Source: Balaenoptera acutorostrata
Taxonomy: Eukaryota; Chordata; Mammalia; Artiodactyla; Balaenopteridae
Reading direction: 5' to 3'
Length of the DNA stretch: 64,000 nucleotides
Assembly (NCBI RefSeq): GCF_949987535.1
Contig: NC_080069.1
Location: 37,313,269 to 37,377,268, forward strand
Shown: positions 11,077-23,120 of the stretch, one piece after another
Position numbering within the stretch: the first letter of the stretch is position 1
Layout of the letters: each line of letters starts with the position of its first letter
Made by a program: the position numbers and the translations under genes
The notes under the pieces: model-generated
What the model saw: the letters and a program-made list of their open reading frames with translations, nothing else
The model's database searches: none
What the model was told of the DNA's origin: nothing

Positions 11077-11202
11077 GGGGAATTCCCTGGCAGTCTAGTG
11101 ATTAGGACTCTGTGCTTTCACTGCTGAGGGCCCAGGTTCAATCCCTGCTCAGGGAACTAAGATCCTGCAAGCTGAGTGGCACAGCCAAAAAAAAAAAAAA
11201 AA
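11077..11202 (+). mobile_element. CHR-type tRNA-derived SINE, short form
   Basis: It starts 'ggggaattccctggcagtct', has the B-box-like 'ggttcaatccc' and 'ggaactaagatcctgcaagc', and ends in a run of 16 A. It is the same subfamily as the copy at 543-673. The target-site duplication is not clear. Confidence 0.9.
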
Positions 11203-11289
11203 GTTACAAATCCTTTGCCTATGAAACATCTAGAATCAACATAAGCAGTCAACTCACTGTCCCAGGACTTCTAGTATCTTCTCTTCTTC

Positions 11290-11410
11290 ACTAGGGATAC
11301 TAATAACAGCTCACTCTAGGACAAACCCACTACACACATTTAACCCTTTGCACAAACTATGAGGTAGATATACTGTTAATCCCATTTAATGAATGGAGAA
11401 TTGGGTACTG
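11290..11410 (-). mobile_element. MIR SINE fragment
   Basis: 'actaataacagctcactcta' and 'aaactatgaggtagatatac' followed by 'cccatttaatgaatgg' follow MIR 3'-to-core order in reverse complement. It is strongly diverged. Confidence 0.55.
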
Positions 11411-11944
11411 GCTTAATGGCTGGATCTCTCAGCCTCTATTGAAGGAATCCTTTCTTCACCTAGGTTCCTGGCTTCCTCAGAGAGCATGTATTCTACTGCC
11501 TCATAGCACGGAGACAACTCCAAGACACGAAACGAAGGTAGGCAGCTATGGTGGAATGAACAGACTACAGGATTTAGTTTCTAAAGGCCTGGCTCATAAT
11601 CCATATACTACCCTTTGAACATGAGTAAGTCATCATCTCAGGCTCCATTTATTAATTTTTAAAATGCACAAAACCATACCCCACTGGGCCAAATAACATA
11701 ATGTATATAAACTACTCCACAAATGCAACATAATGCACGTAAATTCTAAACAGTCCATGAACATAAGATTTGCCAAGTCCTTGGCAAGAAGTGAGATGAA
11801 AATTGGGTATTATGAAGTGTCACTGCAAACATTTACTGAATCCACATAAAGTCTCAGGCTAGAAACTGCAATGCTTGCAGACTTCAGAGCAGGAGCCAGG
11901 CTAAAATACTGAGACAAAATACTCTGCTCACAGAGGGGCCCAGG

Positions 11945-12100
11945 GGGCCCACAGTGCCATCTGGGTGCTTGTTAGAAATAAGAATTCCTGGGCCTCACCC
12001 CAGGCCTGCTAAATCAGTGTCTGAGGGTGAGGCTCAGGAACCTCGGGACCCACAAGTGATTCTCCCACATCTTCAGGTTAGAGACACATGAGTTCACAGT
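11945..12100. mobile_element. MER20-type hAT DNA transposon fragment
   Basis: 'gtgcttgttagaaataagaa', 'cctgggcctcaccccaggcc', then 'gggtgaggctcaggaacctc' and 'caagtgattctcccacat' show the palindromic layout of MER20 (hAT-Charlie). The element is close to an inverted repeat of itself. Confidence 0.7.
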
Positions 12101-12806
12101 GTCACAGCCTAGTAGACTTTAAGTTAGTCACAATCAGGTAGATCATTAGCACACCTAATAAGGATGCAAAAAAGTCTTTAGGTTTAAACTTGGCTTTGGG
12201 TGAGGATGGGCCTATGACTGGGGCAGTTGAGGGTCACTTACCATGAGAAACTGAGCTCTGAGTTTAGCTTGAAAGAACAACAGTGAAGAGAAATCAGTGA
12301 AGGTACTGGCAGGGGGGGCTTGGGCCAAAGGAGAGACATTGCTGGGGGTCTCTCAATTGCTAGGGCTGCTGTGACTGGCCCCCCAGCTGATTACATGTGG
12401 CTTAGTGCTGTTGCAAGAATCAAGTGAGATATTACATGTAAAGCGTGTGGCAAGTGTTTGGTCAGCTACTGTCACCTTCACCATGATTCTCACCATGGTT
12501 TCCACACCTCCAGCCTGGGCTGTGTCCATGCAGATCTCTATGAATCAACTTCTTCTCCCCTTCATGTGTACCCACATTGAGAAAGAGGTCAGGAAGGTGC
12601 ATTTGCATGTTTTAAAACAGGTCCTTTGATCATTCGTAGAAACGTCTATAGTCAATAAGAACCACAGAGGGAAATTGGGGTTTTGTACCCTCCAGGCCTC
12701 TGCTAACATTGACCCCATCATCAAAGGGATCGTGGTAAACCAACTACAGACCAAATGAAACTGGTTTCTAAGATGACAAGTGATTCAGAGTGAATAGCAG
12801 CTCATT
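12101..12806. other. Non-coding stretch with a small MIR remnant
   Basis: About 12400-12480 ('caagtgagatattacatgta', 'gcgtgtggcaagtgtttggt') resembles a MIR 3' end. The rest is unassigned. The 74-codon frame at 12405 starts inside that remnant. Confidence 0.45.
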
Positions 12807-12830
12807 AAAAAAAAAAAAAAAAAAAAAAAA
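12807..12830. repeat. Perfect poly(A) run of 24
   Basis: There are 24 uninterrupted A's. No SINE or L1 body is recognisable just upstream, so it is either the tail of an unrecognised retroposed sequence or a simple expansion. Confidence 0.95.
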
Positions 12831-13161
12831 TTGGCTAATGAGTGCGGAAAATGCCAGTAAATGAAAGAGACGCACTGCATTATGATGGGCCCAGAATTGC
12901 TCAAACCTAATTTTGCAATAGCAAGGAGAGAATAAAAACATCTAGAGCCCGTTGTCCTCTGCTGAGAGACAGGATAATCTTGGAGAAACATTTTACGGTA
13001 TATCACTTGAAGAAAAGTGCATTAGTCTTTCTGAAAAAACATTTGGTTGACCTTGAAAATAAAAGCATTCATGAGAAGTATGAGCAGAAGTTTTCATTAT
13101 TCCTTAAGCCCTGCTTCAGAGAGACAAAAATTCCCCCTCCATTGCAGCACCACAATGCCAA

Positions 13162-13174
13162 GTTGCCAAGCAAC
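13162..13174. promoter_or_regulatory. X-box-like palindrome (possible RFX site)
   Basis: 'gttgccaagcaac' matches the two RFX half sites GTTGCC and AGCAAC or GGCAAC, here separated by one base. It lies in non-repeat sequence at 13000-13260 that has no repeat signature. Binding is inferred from the motif alone. Confidence 0.45.
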
Positions 13175-13699
13175 TGATCTTTTATGGTGGATTGCCACGG
13201 AGACTGATGTAAACAAAATCATAAATCCCATTACCCTGCTAAATACTGGGTCTGGGTTAGAAAGGGAGAAAAAGAGCTGCTTTTCAGGTTAAAAGAGATC
13301 ATACAAATGGTGAGTGGCGAGATTTTAGTCAGAGTAAATTGTCATGGGTGAGACTGTAATTAATGTCGCTCTTTTTTTTTCTTTCAATGGACAACAGCCC
13401 CTGATTTTCCTGTATCAAAATAGTAGTTGGAAGAGTCATTTCCAACTGAAAGATTAACTCCACCCCCCTCCCCGGGGCCCAGGACCAGCCACTGAAGAAC
13501 CAGTTAGTTGTGGTTTTTCCCAGCTGGCCTCCAAGTGGACCTTCACCAACACCCACTCAGATCAGCAGTCAGTCGCCATTCATGAAACATCCTCGCAGGA
13601 GGCTCTGGAAACTACACTGTGTACTTTGTGTCCCTTTCAGACAAAGGGAAGGACAAGTGGCATTTACGGAGTATGACTCTATGGCAGGTGACCAATTTG

Positions 13700-13840
13700 G
13701 GTATCGCATTTCCTTTTCCTGAGAGGTAAAGAGTCCTCTTCCTATGGAATTGATGGCAAGCTGGAGGCCCAGAGGTTGCGGGCACCATCCAAGGTCGCAC
13801 AGTTAATGAGCAGAACAGAGATTCCAACTCTAAAGTTGAA
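13700..13840 (-). mobile_element. MIR SINE fragment
   Basis: 'ggaggcccagaggttgcggg', 'ccaaggtcgcacagttaatg' and 'acagagattccaactc' are reverse-complement MIR core. Confidence 0.7.
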
Positions 13841-14139
13841 TTAAAGAGTCAATATGGCACCCACCCACTCTCTCCACGTATAGAGACTTCTGCCCCAGAG
13901 GGGGCAACAGATCCCACATCAGGGTCATTAATCCCTGCTAAAGACACAGCTCATGCTGTAGCTCCCATTTTTTCAGTGGTGTGCTGGGAAATGTCTAACA
14001 ACAGGCTCTCTGGAAGGATGGGGTAAGCTCTGTCACCATGGTGTGAATACTCCCACTGTAGTTGATGTCAACGAGAGATACAGGCCATGGTCTCTCCTGA
14101 GCTGTACAAGCCTGCTCGGGCACACACCAACACACTTAA

Positions 14140-14253
14140 AAATATCAATACCCTGGGCCAACCCCAGACCAGTCAAATAAGAATTCCTGAGGATGGGGCC
14201 CAAATGCTGGTATTTTTAACAAGTAAGACCAGGGGTTGAGGACCACTGGGCTA
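14140..14253. mobile_element. MER20-type hAT DNA transposon fragment
   Basis: 'ccctgggccaaccccagacc', 'tcaaataagaattcctgagg' and 'ctggtatttttaacaag' are followed by the characteristic end 'ggggttgaggaccactg'. Confidence 0.8.
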
Positions 14254-14964
14254 GAAAGCTTCATATTCAGGATCCTGTTGGCCTTTTTGGCTTTGTCCTC
14301 TTAAGAAGGTACTGGGCTCCTGAAACAAGCATGGCCCATCAGTCACCTGACAGCAAACCCAGGGCTTGGCACCAGCACTCTCCACATCCCATCACCCTCC
14401 AGGTGAGTTAGCACAGGGCCATATGCCTTGGCCCCAGTTCTAGGGTCCCAGCAATCCTAGCACAGGACCCCAAGCCCAGATGTCTTCAGGATCCTGGCAA
14501 GCTGAGGAAACACATGAAGCCTGGTGGGTGGAGACCTGGAACACACAAGCCCCCTCTGAAGGGGGCTGCTGCTCAGTTAGGATGATCATTGGCATGAGGA
14601 GGGGGTGCTGGCCAGTGTTGTCAGCTACATCTCCCAGTTCTTCCAAACAAGACGCAAAGGTAGATTTTATGTGAACTCTTCCGGTTTTGACAACTTGCAT
14701 GCCAAACCAAGTCATCTCATGGCCCAAAACCAATCCAAAAGTCCTCTTCTGCAACCCCTGCACGTGATCCTTGGGCTGAGCCTACTGCCCCTTTGGCCTC
14801 AGAAGGAGTGGGGCTCCTCTTCGGCGTTCTCAGCAGTGACACCATGACCTGCAGGACAGCACCAGTCCTCGTGTGCCTCTCTCCCACCCTTAGGGTTCTC
14901 AACATCCAGAGATTTAGCCCAGAGCAGCAGTGAGCATGTAGAGATAGTTTTTTCTGGTGTCCTA

Positions 14965-15215
14965 AAACAGACCTCAAGATAAGGATTCCAGTGCTAGTGC
15001 TTTATTTGGGAGATAATTCCAAGAAACACTGGTATGGGAGTGGGAAGACAGAAAGGAAGATGATAAAGGGTGAGTTTACAAGCTCCCAGAGGGCAACCCT
15101 GTGGGAACTCCAGAGGCAGTGCAGAGCACCCTCAGAATTATCCCAACCCCGAGGCAAGAAGCTGGGGCATTTATCCCATGCCTCGTCCATCATTGGTCAG
15201 AGCTGCTTCCAGAAC
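14965..15215 (+). repeat. Unassigned interspersed repeat, family X, copy 1
   Basis: The phrases 'cagacctcaagataaggatt', 'agtgctttatttgggagata', 'atttatcccatgcctcgtcc' and 'attggtcagagctgcttcca' recur in diverged form at about 15870-16010 and 40255-40620 in this window. I recognise the family as a common mammalian repeat but cannot name it. Confidence 0.6.
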
Positions 15216-15869
15216 ATTAACGTTATAGCACTTCTGGCTGGCCCTGAGCTCGAACCAAGCATCTCCCATGACCAGAAAAAGCTCTCACAGGTGTCTGCAG
15301 TGAGCAGCCTTTGGAGCATGGAGGTGAACGTCAAGATGTTGTGTGTGGGGCACGAAGAGCATCTGCTCTAAGAGGAAACCAAAACATCAGTGTCAAAACC
15401 AGAAAGCTAGGTAAGGAGCTCACTGTAGGGGACAGAGAATAAGAAAGTGACCATGTCATCAAGTCTTAGCAGCGCAAGATGCAGAACAAGGAGCCAGCAC
15501 ACAGTAGGTGAGAGAAGACCAGCAGGGTCAGGGGCAAGACACAGTGCAGCTCCCCCAGTCTGACTGATGTTTGGGGCACAGCCCCTATTTCCTGGCCCTG
15601 CCCCTCTCTGGCCTCCTGGGTGGGCTTCCAAGGGGGTTCAGGATTCGGCACCTGAGAGAGGGATCCTAAAACAAGGAAGGCCAGGGGAAAGTTGTCAAGT
15701 GGCCAAATGAGTCTTTGGGACCTCTCTCTGCTTTCTTTTCTCCCTTTGGACACTCCACCCCTGCACCCAGAATGCTCCAGCTGGGGCAGAGGTCAGGATG
15801 GCCAGAGACAACCACAAATTGTGAAAGGAGCAACAGTTAGCCCTAGGAGAATGTAAGTACTGTGTTAAT

Positions 15870-16010
15870 GTGGGTCTGAGAAGCAGATGCCGTGATGGGA
15901 TGAGACAGGCAAGGATTTCATTAGGAAAAACGCCTGGAGAGAAAATATAACTGGAGGAGGCTGGTGGAAGGGGCCTCAGCGCAACAACTGTGATGGATTT
16001 CAGAGTCCAG
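15870..16010 (+). repeat. Unassigned interspersed repeat, family X, copy 2
   Basis: 'gtctgagaagcagatgccgt' and 'caaggatttcattaggaaaa' parallel copies 1 and 3. It is shorter and more diverged. Confidence 0.45.
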
Positions 16011-18464
16011 CAGAGGAGGCCTTTGGTCAATGACATACCCCCTTTTCTGCTCTGGGGAATGCTTAGGAATACTGGGAAGGGCGCTGGATTTCCCACAAAT
16101 AGGGAGATAAGGGTCCAAGTTATTTTAACTCAGAGTTAGAAAAAGGAAAGGATAATTCAGTGTATAAATATGAACAATTATTATCTCTAAGTTGTGGGGT
16201 AAGAAATGATTTTTTGTTAACCTTTCCTACATTTGTTAATTCTCTTAATAGTAAGAATTCATTGTTTTATAACTGTTGGTAGGAGGTAATGTTCCACACA
16301 GATGCCATTTAGCAAACTGGCACGTCCACCCACCCCAGCCCTCCTCTGCCCAGAGCTTACAGCCTTCCTCTTCCCAACCTGCATGCGAGCCCCTCACCCT
16401 GGGTGTTCCCCTACCATGCGTCTCCCCATGACTGACTGACACGGGAGTGGGAAAGGGTGCCCCCTGCCTCGGTGGGACCAGTGCTGTGGTGCTGTTCAAG
16501 TTCCAGAGCTCCTGTGGGGTCAGGCTGAGACTGCATCCTTGCGAGCTCCTCCCCATCCCCTTTCCTGCTTCTCTCCTTCTCCTGAGAGCAAAGGCCCATC
16601 AGATCCCTTGCACAGGAATCTTTGGCTTGGGCTCCTCTTCTAGAAAACCCAACCCAGGACAGGGAATTATTTGTTTTAATCCTTGCGTGGACTCTACTGA
16701 GAGCATTACTCTCAGGTTTTACAGCCTTAGGTTTTCTGTACGATTTATTTGTGTTACGAAGCAACTGCTTTAATTTTCAAACTCCCATGCTTTCCTCTTG
16801 AAATAAAAGATTACTTTATTTCAGGAGTGGCAAATTCCAGTTCTCCTGGGATAAGGCAGCGCATGGCAATGTCTGAGGCCTGCCTGGCGGGTCCGAGGTT
16901 TGCTGGGGAGCTGCAGCCTCATGGAAGGGAGCACGGCTGCTGGCTGCCATACTGGGTATGGGGTGCTGACTGGAGCTCCTGGGCCTTACGAATTGTTAGG
17001 ACATTCCAAAATTTCAGATATTTATGTGAAATCTCCCAATTTTTAAATGTTGGCTCAGAGTTTCCTAAAAACCCTGTATAGGCCAGGCAAGACACGCTGT
17101 GACTGAATTTGGCCTGAGGACTGTCATTTCAAGTCCTTTGTTTTCTTGAATAAGTTGGGAAAAAGAAAAAAATCCCCTGCACCACTTATCTCCACAAGCA
17201 TGCTGATAAAGGGGACATTTCTTTGCCATTGTCACCTGTTCTTACCCCAAACCTGACTAGAAAAACCTGACAAGGATCCCCATGAGACTTGGATCTATGT
17301 AAGAGGAATTCAAAACACAAACTACATGTGAGGCTCTGAGGCTGACTCTGGGGATCTGCTGGCCTCCAGAAGGCTTGCTATTTTTTAAGCACAATATGCA
17401 TCTCCCCACCTACACTGAGATGCTTCTAGGTTGTTCTTCGAGAAGGGAAACAAACATTTCTATTTCTTGATTATAAACTCAGGAAATCCTAAAAAGTTCC
17501 AGCACAATCTCCTTAAAATGCATTTTCAGATCGAACGTCCCAATCCAGGTCTAAAACTAGGGTTCTTTCATGAAAAAGGCTCAGCGGCCTTCTAGGGACT
17601 CTATGGGGACGGAGGAAGCCACACAGGCCCGCAAGGCAGCCCACACCCACCTCCACTGTGTGCCTGATGAGCTCTTCGCCCAAAGTAGCCCAACGTGACT
17701 TCAGGGAGGGGTTTTACCACTTCCTTAGGACCCAGTGGCACCATATAATCAGCTTCCCTGTGAGAGCATTTTCCTTTGCTCAATTTCACCCCGTTACATG
17801 TAGTTACATCCCTCAGAGACCACCCACGACCCTCCAGTTGTTTGGGCTAGCTTTATTCTGCTCCAACTTTGACCAAACATTGTTGCTGTAAAAACAATCT
17901 AAACATATTCATCTCTTTAACTTGCTTCACTTTCTGCTGTCCCACACCAGGCGGCCTCTGGGAGGCAAACCAGGAGGTCCTTCACTGATTCGATCAGCAA
18001 ACACGGAGCCAGGCACTGAGCTAGGCTCTTGTAGCCCCTTGGTGTCACCTTCCGGCCCTGGGCCCCCACCATCCCCAAGCTGTCCTGAACTTCAAATCTC
18101 CCAGGATGCTTGGAGGGTCAGATTAGGAGGACAACCCTAAGTCCCTCCAGGTTGGGGCCAGAGTGCAGGGGAGACACTCTCCAAGCTTAGATGGATTCAG
18201 AAGGTTGCCTTGAAAGAGCCCAGGGCTTAGCACAGGGGCACCCCCAACGTTGGGGATGAGAGCATCTAGCTTCCGAGGTGGTTGGAGAAATAAGTGGGAT
18301 GGAACAGAGGAAGCACAGGGCGCATGACGCGGCACGTGGTCAGTGGAACGTCAACATCATACTTGACGCTGACAGACGTGGTGTGGGCTGGCTGGATTCA
18401 TGCCTGGGGCAGAGTGTGACAAGCAAGGGGGTCACCAAACAGAATACCCTTTCGCTGAGCAACC
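16011..18464. other. Non-coding stretch, no gene or named element
   Basis: This is 2.4 kb of mostly unique-looking sequence. Open frames of up to 117 codons occur on both strands around 16245-17081, overlapping one another with no splice context. I see no gene, clear repeat or CpG island here. Confidence 0.45.
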
Positions 18465-18527
18465 CAGCTCATTCATTTGTTTGACTAGTGTTTATCGAGT
18501 AGCTTCCTCACTGAGAATGTGATTTTT
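18465..18527 (+). repeat. Ancient mammalian repeat, left flank of an L1 insertion
   Basis: 'ctcattcatttgtttgacta' and 'gtgtttatcgagtagcttcc' correspond to the start of the same old repeat found at 26480-26643. It is cut by the L1 at 18528 and resumes at 19549. Confidence 0.55.
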
Positions 18528-18986
18528 TTTTTAAATTTGTCATTGAGGTATAGTTGATTTATAATATTATATGTTTCAGGTATACAACATAGTGATTTGC
18601 AATTTTTAAAGGTTATACTCCATTTATAGTTATTATAAAATAATGGCTATATTCCCTGTACTGTACAATATGTCCTTGTAGCTTATTTATTTTATACACA
18701 GTAGTTTGTACTTCTTACTCCCCCCCCGCCATCTTGCCCCATCCCCCCTCATTCCCTCTCCCCACTGGTAACCACTAGTTTGTTCTCTCTATCTCTGAGT
18801 CTGTTTCTTTGTTACATTCACTAGTTTATTTTATTTTTTAGATTCCACATATAAGTGATATTATACAGTATTTGTCTTTCTATGTCTGACTCTTTTCACT
18901 AAGCATAATACCCTCCAGGTCCATCCATGTTGCAAATGGCAAAATTTCATTCTTTTTTATGGCTGAGTGTTATTCCATTGTGTGTA

Positions 18987-19025
<39 letters not shown>

Positions 19026-19038
19026 GTGTGTGTGTGTG

Positions 19039-19080
<42 letters not shown>

Positions 19081-19548
19081 CCACATCTTCGTTATCCATT
19101 CATCTGTTGATAGACACAGGTTCCTTCTATATCTTGGCTATTATAAATAGTACTGCTATGAACATTGGGGGCATGTATGTTTTTGAATCAGTGTTTTTGG
19201 TTTTCTTTGGATATATGCCCAGGAATGGAATTGCTGGGTCATATGGTAATTCTATTTTTAGTTTTTTGAAGAACCTCCATATTGTTTTCCACAGTGGCTG
19301 TACCAATTTACCTTTCCACCAACAGTGTACAGGTGTTCCCATTTCTCCACATCCTCACCAACATTTGTCATTTGTGTTCTTTTTCATGATGGCCATTCTG
19401 ACAGGTGTAAGGTGTTACCTCATTGTGGTTTTGATTTGCATTTCTCTAATGATTAGTGATGTTGAGCATTCTTTAATGTGTTTGTTGGCTGTCTGTATAT
19501 TTTCTTTGGAGAAATGTCTATTTAGGTCTTCTGCCCATTTTTTAATCA
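18528..19548 (-). mobile_element. LINE-1, 5'-truncated, antisense
   Basis: On the minus strand this encodes a diverged end of L1 ORF2, with pieces such as '[20 protein letters not shown]', '[18 protein letters not shown]' and '[20 protein letters not shown]', in more than one frame. The artiodactyl L1 3' UTR then runs down to 18528, where a T run represents the poly(A). The direct repeats 'agaatgtgattttt' (18514-18527) and 'agaatatgattttt' (19549-19562) are its target-site duplication. The reverse transcriptase core is absent, so the copy is dead. Confidence 0.93.
18980..19080. repeat. Compound (TG)n/(TA)n microsatellite inside L1
   Basis: Two blocks of TG repeats, each passing into TATATA, lie inside the antisense L1 where its ORF2/3' UTR boundary is expected. 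They create a spurious 213-codon plus-strand frame full of V, C and Y. Confidence 0.95.
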
Positions 19549-20390
19549 AGAATATGATTTTTGCGTGAAGACTTGACATAAGTAAGGGAGCCATGCTGAG
19601 TTTTGGGGAAGGAAGGGTGGTCCAGACAGCAGGAACAGCAAGTATGAAGATGCTCAGGCAGGAGCAAGCTTGACATGCTTGAGGAAAAGTGAGGAGCTCA
19701 GCTGACCAAGCGACGTGAGAAGGGGAGAGCAGAGGAGCACAAGGCAGATGGGATGTGGGCACCTTAGATACTCAGAGCAGGGACCTTGCCTTTTGCCATG
19801 AGTGAAATGGGAAGCAGAGGCTTAACATACCTGACTTACAGCCTAACAGAATCATTCTGGCCACAGTGTTGAGAATAGACTAAAGGGACCCAGGGATTAG
19901 GATGAAGATCAGTTAGGAGGCTACTGAGAAATCCAGGGGACAGATGGTGGCCTGGGCCAGTGAAGGGGCCTTGGTGGCAGGGGCAGTGGCTGCTTTCTGG
20001 ATAGGTATTGAACAGAGTCCACAAGAATTGCTAATGGAATGAAAACATGGGAGACATCAAAATGACTCCTTGGTTTTGGCTTGAGATGTCAGACGGATGG
20101 AATTTCTATTCACTAAGATGCAAAGGGGGACACGGACTATTTAGGGTGGGAATATCAGTTCAATGTGGGACATGTTTTGGGTGATAACTATTGTCAGTGA
20201 AGCCCTCCAGTTGACAGCTGTATATAAGAGACAGGAGTTCAAGGGAGAGCCCTGACTGGAGATAGATCTATTTTCAATTCATCAGATCAAGATAGGATCT
20301 ACAGCTGTGAGATTGAAGGGGATCACCCATAGAGTGAATGCAGAAAGAGAAAATAGAGGCACAGGCACAGAGGCCAAACTTACTTTCACA
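19549..20390 (+). repeat. Ancient mammalian repeat, right part
   Basis: 'gtatgaagatgctcaggcag', 'gaatcattctggccacagtg', 'ttaggaggctactgagaaat', 'aaaatgactccttggttttg' and 'agggagagccctgactggag' follow the same order as the repeat at 28922-30125. The family name is not known to me with certainty. Confidence 0.65.
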
Positions 20391-20907
20391 GGGTGGCTTC
20401 AGGAGGTCATTCAAACACCAGTTTATGAAAGGAGTAATCCTTTCTAACAAATCCACAGCCAGAGAAGAATCAAGAAAAACAGCCCCACATACACACACAC
20501 TCAAACATTCACTCACCTCCCTGAAGAAATTTCATCCTGGAGAATATACATGCAATGCTCCTTTTTTCCTCTCAGTATTTATTTCATGATTTTACCTCAG
20601 TTGTAAACTTCACAACCCTGTTCATGACTGCTACATTTCACTCCCTCTCCTCTCTGCCAGGCAAACTTTCTTAGATGGCCATTGTTCAGCCTTAGAAGTT
20701 ATCCATAAATTCTATATTATCAGATCTCATCATTTGAGTTTCTTCAAGAAGAGCCCTATGGTATGTCTACGTGGTCAGCTGGAGACTCCTCGAAGCCACG
20801 TAATGGAGCTGTGGTGTGGGTATCCTTGCTTTCCTGAGTTGTGTTAACAGAATAAAGGATATGAATTTAACAAGTCTCTAGTGGACTGTGTGATGGTTAA
20901 TTTTATG

Positions 20908-21288
20908 GTCAACTTGACTGGGTTAAGGAATGCCCAGATAGCTGGTAAAAACATGATTTCTGGGTGTGTCTGTGAAGGTGTTTCCAGAAGAGATTAGTAT
21001 TTGAATCCGTATACTGAGTAAAGAAGATTGCTCTCACCAATGCAGGTGGGCATCATCCAATCCATTGGTCCACACAGAAGAGAAAGGCAGAGAAAGGATG
21101 AAATTTCTCTCTGCTTGAGCTGGGTCTTCCTTCTTTTCCTGCCTTCAGACATTGGCGCTCCTGGTTCTCAGGCCCTCGGGTTCAGACTGGAGCTACACCA
21201 CTGGCTTTCCTGGGCCTCCAACTTGCGCATCTCTCTATATCTATCCTACTGGTTCTGTTTCTCTCAAGAACCCTGACTAATCTGTTAG
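20908..21288 (+). mobile_element. LTR-like interspersed repeat (TG...; family unassigned)
   Basis: It runs from 'gtgatggttaattttatggt' through 'cagatagctggtaaaaacat' and 'ggtgggcatcatccaatcca' to 'aagaaccctgactaatctg'. It is the same family, in opposite orientation, as 32888-33385. I know it as a very common mammalian repeat but am unsure whether it is an ERVL/MaLR LTR or an old L1 end. Confidence 0.7.
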
Positions 21289-21289
21289 T

Positions 21290-21560
21290 TTTTGCAATAA
21301 TATTGTTGCAAAACAAAACACTCCAAACCAGTGGCTACACCAATAAGCATTTATTATGCCTTCCGGCTCACACATCTGCGGTCAGCTGGGCTTTGTGGTG
21401 AACTTGACTCCAGGCTGCAGGTTTGATTTGGGTCTGCTCCTTACATTTCCTTTTCTTGGGGGATGAACGGGCAATCAGGACACATTCTTATGGTGACAAC
21501 AGAAGCACCAGAGGACGGACCTAATCACACAAGCACATTTCAAGTTTTTGTTTGTATCAT
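21290..21560 (+). repeat. Old repeat of the 30160/41690 family (diverged)
   Basis: 'gttgcaaaacaaaacactcc', 'ccagtggctacaccaataag' and 'ggtcagctgggctttgtggt' parallel the copies beginning near 30160 and 41690. It is 5' partial and strongly decayed. Confidence 0.5.
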
Positions 21561-21642
21561 ATTCACTAAAATCCCACTGCCCAAGCAAGCCACACGGCCA
21601 AACCCAACATCACTGGGGCAGGAAAATATTCTCCACTTCTAG

Positions 21643-21896
21643 GGACTTCCCTGGTGGTCCAGTGGTTAAGAGTCCACCTTCCAATGCAGGGGATGTGGGT
21701 TCGATCCCTGGTCGGGGAACTGGGATCCCACATGCCACGGGGCAACTAAGCCCGTGCACCACAACTAGAGAGAAGCCCGCGCACTGCCATGAAGAGCCCA
21801 CGCGTCACGATGAAAGAGCCCATGCGCCACGATGAAAAATTCCATGCGCCGCAACTAAGACCCGAAGCAGCCAAATAAATAAAAATTTTAAAAAAT
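21643..21896 (+). mobile_element. CHR-type tRNA-derived SINE
   Basis: It starts 'ggacttccctggtggtccag', with B box 'ggttcgatccc' and an (AAATAA)/poly(A) tail. The 17-bp target-site duplication starts 'atattctccac' (21626-21642 and 21897-21913, one mismatch). The tail region holds three near-tandem units containing 'cacgatgaaagagccca', an irregular expansion within the SINE body. Confidence 0.95.
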
Positions 21897-22869
21897 ATAT
21901 TCTCCACATCTAGTCAGAAGGAAAAGGACATATATACCAGGGGGAGTGGGCAGAATTGGGAACAATTCTGCAATCTACCATGTAGACTTTTCTTTGACTC
22001 TCCTCTCTATAGCAATGCCATATGGTATAAGGTTATTCTGAGCCTTGCATCCATAGACTTTCTAAGTAACAACAAGATAGAATATAGCCTGGGAACTTTG
22101 CTCTTTGGAGGCAGAATTTCTGCCTTGAACCTGACTTGCTAATGCACCAAGAATATTTGTGAGATTTAATAAAGAATAATGTTTCCAGATGAGACAGCTG
22201 GGTCAGAAAGATAGATGACTTTCTTACTGGAGAGTTGGATTTCTGCAGTGTGCTGTAGAGTAGGCTGGGATAAGTGAAATTGGAAAAGCATTCTAGGTAT
22301 CCTTTCCTGGTTATTAATACAATTTTCCTCACCCAGTTTTTACAAATTGGAGCCATAATGAAATTGGCCCTGGACATTTCACACCCAAGTGTTTGCTGAT
22401 TTGACCTTCTAACCACAGGATTTGCAAGACCCATTTACTCTGGCTTAGGTCTGCAAATTCTTCCGGTTTCATAATTCAATCAAAGATAATAGTAAGGGAA
22501 CGAGAGGCCGCTCATGGGAAAGCCAAATGCAGAGGGGAAACAAAAATAAGGGGAATCAAAGACTAAAATTTTATGTATGTCTTGAATTGGTTTGGCTGGG
22601 AACCAAATAGAAAAAATTCTTTCCCCTCTTTAGCTGGCATATTTCCACATCACAAAAGCATTGTGCTGTCTGGTTCAGTTCTGCAGCTTCTTCTCACGAA
22701 AGGCCCAGCCTAAGGGAAGGCCTGGATGCAAATTTCAGACAGAGTATGCAGGAAAACTAGTTGGCGGCTTGTTTCTTGAATCCAGGGATATCCTGTACCC
22801 AGATGAAGAGGCTCCCAGGAACCCATCAGTCAATAACTCAGGGGAAAACAACCGTTGTTCATATCAAGG

Positions 22870-23120
22870 TCTCCTCAAGTGTAACAGTTAAGAGCATGTG
22901 CTTTGGAGTTAGAGAAACCTGAGTTCAAATCCTGAAATTGCTACTCACTAGCTATGTGACCTTGGGCACAGTACTTAATCTCTCTGAGTCCCCACTTTGT
23001 CATCTGTACAGTGCGGAAAATAATGGCACCTGCTTCTTAAGGTTGTGGTAAGGATGAAAGGAAATGGCACATGGACAGCATTTACACAATGCCTGGGTAA
23101 GGGGTAGTTATCATTACTAG
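22870..23120 (+). mobile_element. MIR SINE, nearly full length
   Basis: Head 'aacagttaagagcatgtgct', then 'gagttcaaatcctgaaattg', core 'ctagctatgtgaccttgggc' and 3' end 'acacaatgcctgggtaaggg'. It is one of the best-preserved MIRs in the window. Confidence 0.92.

Noticed and set aside
18927..19568. 213-codon plus-strand frame, longest in the window
   Set aside because: It is antisense to L1 ORF2 and includes a TG/TA microsatellite that yields V/C/Y repeats.
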